22,917 bases of DNA, from assembly GCA_934096405.1 (NCBI GenBank), contig CAKOLW010000019.1:1-22917 (forward strand), read 5' to 3'. The DNA comes from an uncultured Bacilli bacterium (GTDB taxonomy: Bacteria; Bacillota_I; Bacilli_A; RF39; UBA660). The notes beneath the pieces are model-generated. The model saw only the letters and a list, made by a program, of their open reading frames with translations. It was not told the origin of the DNA and did no database searches. Below are positions 22,076 to 22,917 of the stretch, in pieces (positions within the stretch are counted from its first letter, which is position 1; the number at the start of each line of letters is the position of its first letter). The translations under genes were made by a program, and so were the position numbers.

Positions 22076-22917
22076 ATGAATAATCAAAAAGAATATGAAA
22101 GAAATGAATTACATAAAACAATATGGAAAATGGCAGATGATTTAAGGGGCTCTGTAGATGGATGGGACTTTAAACAATATGTATTAGGTCTATTATTTTA
22201 TAGATTTATATCAGAAAATTTAACAAACTATTTAAATGAAGAAGAATATAAAGCAGGTAATATAAACTTTGATTATACAAAATTAAGTGATGAAGAAGCA
22301 GAATATGGTAGAAAAGAAACAACAGAAGAAAAAGGATTTTATATATTACCTAGTGAATTATTTTGTAACTTAAGAAAAATAGCTAGTCAAGATAAAGACT
22401 TAAATATCACATTAGGAAAAATACTTGATAACATAGAAAATTCAGCAAAAGGAACAAACTCTGAAGATGACATGAAAGGTTTATTTGATGACTTAGATTT
22501 TAATAGTAATAAACTAGGTAACAATGTTGATGATAGAAACACTAAAATTATTAAAATGTTAAATGCAATAGGAGATTTAAAACTAGGTGACTATAAAGAT
22601 AACACAATAGATACATTTGGAGATGCTTATGAATTTTTAATGACTATGTATGCTTCAAATGCAGGTAAATCAGGTGGAGAATTCTTTACTCCTCAAGAAG
22701 TAGGAGAACTACTTGCTAAAATAACTGTAATGGGTAAAACTGAAATAAATAAAGTATATGATCCAGCATGTGGTTCGGGTTCATTACTTCTAAAGTTTGC
22801 TAAAGTACTTGGTAAAGACAATATAAAACAAGGTTTCTTCGGACAAGAAATAAATATAACAACATATAACCTTTGTAGAATAAATATGTTTTTACATGAT
22901 ATAAACTATAATAAATT
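22076..22917 (+). CDS. hsdM: Type I restriction-modification methyltransferase subunit (HsdM), 5' part
   Basis: 280 codons are visible and the gene continues beyond the window. The N-terminal domain ELHKTIWKMADDLRGSVDGWDFKQYVLGLLFYRFISENL (11-49) is the HsdM N-terminal helical domain. The N6-adenine methyltransferase domain begins at FGDAYEFLMTMYASNAGKSGGEFFTPQEV (181-209), with SAM-binding motif I in YDPACGSGSLLLKF (228-241) and GQEIN (Glu258). The catalytic NPPY motif should follow just past the end. HsdM methylates adenine in the bipartite site read by HsdS and works with HsdR. Ribosome binding site AAAGGAGTG lies before ATG 22076. No frameshift is seen in the visible part. Confidence 0.94.
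   Translation, partial: MNNQKEYERNELHKTIWKMADDLRGSVDGWDFKQYVLGLLFYRFISENLTNYLNEEEYKAGNINFDYTKLSDEEAEYGRKETTEEKGFYILPSELFCNLRKIASQDKDLNITLGKILDNIENSAKGTNSEDDMKGLFDDLDFNSNKLGNNVDDRNTKIIKMLNAIGDLKLGDYKDNTIDTFGDAYEFLMTMYASNAGKSGGEFFTPQEVGELLAKITVMGKTEINKVYDPACGSGSLLLKFAKVLGKDNIKQGFFGQEINITTYNLCRINMFLHDINYNK

Noticed and set aside
1..22917. CRISPR array, prophage or IS element
   Set aside because: No spaced direct repeats, transposase, integrase or terminal inverted repeats were seen anywhere.
1..22917. Genetic code 4 (TGA = Trp) as in Mycoplasma
   Set aside because: Trp is TGG in all clear genes, and TGA ends the LtaS-like, glycosylase and Nudix genes at their ATGA or TGA boundaries.

Overview
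The window is chromosomal DNA from a very AT-rich, Gram-positive-type bacterium (Bacillota/Firmicutes), most likely an uncultivated anaerobe or gut-type lineage. The grounds are A/T-ending codons throughout, strong GGAGG ribosome binding sites, extended -10 (TGnTATAAT) promoters, RNase Y together with RNase J, the ftsY/ylxM/ffh secretion genes, an LtaS-like enzyme and a CotD-like spore coat protein. TGA is used as a stop and Trp is TGG, so this is not a code-4 Mycoplasma. No genus can be assigned from the sequence.

Layout. 1-2430: a tRNA-Gly, then a decaying stress-type locus: a frameshifted merR, a MerR-type promoter with 19-bp spacing, a flavodoxin pseudogene with three lesions, intact carboxymuconolactone-decarboxylase and cupin genes, and a RhuM-family remnant. 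2440-4515: a DUF2974 alpha/beta-hydrolase and two proteins of unknown function. 4517-7317: an LtaS-like membrane phosphotransferase overlapping an OGG/AlkA-type DNA glycosylase. 7314-10632: rny and an RNase J gene converge on one perfect 13-bp hairpin. 10694-14972: ftsY-nudix-ylxM, a divergent unknown gene, then ffh-DUF4186. 14986-15388: a CotD-like gene with a sigma-E/K-like promoter.

15435-18424 is the most remarkable region. A strong promoter drives a roughly 570-nt, comparatively GC-rich, non-coding, highly structured RNA. It has a closing stem that starts at the predicted transcription start, an 11-bp helix joining parts 340 nt apart, and GNRA-capped hairpins. It is followed directly by a four-helix membrane protein that looks like OapA. 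The best reading is an OLE RNA (Ornate Large Extremophilic RNA) and its membrane partner, followed by a compact helicase-IV-like SF1 helicase.

18425-21506, on the minus strand, is a DUF4358 / MBOAT / DHHW operon for O-acylation of an extracellular polymer, with an internal terminator-like hairpin. 21582-22917 holds a stand-alone 18-codon ORF with its own promoter, a G7 tract and a strong terminator, then a small membrane protein and the 5' part of a type I restriction-modification hsdM gene that runs off the end.

The window therefore mixes housekeeping RNA decay and protein targeting with envelope-polymer synthesis, one large structured RNA and accessory genes at both edges.
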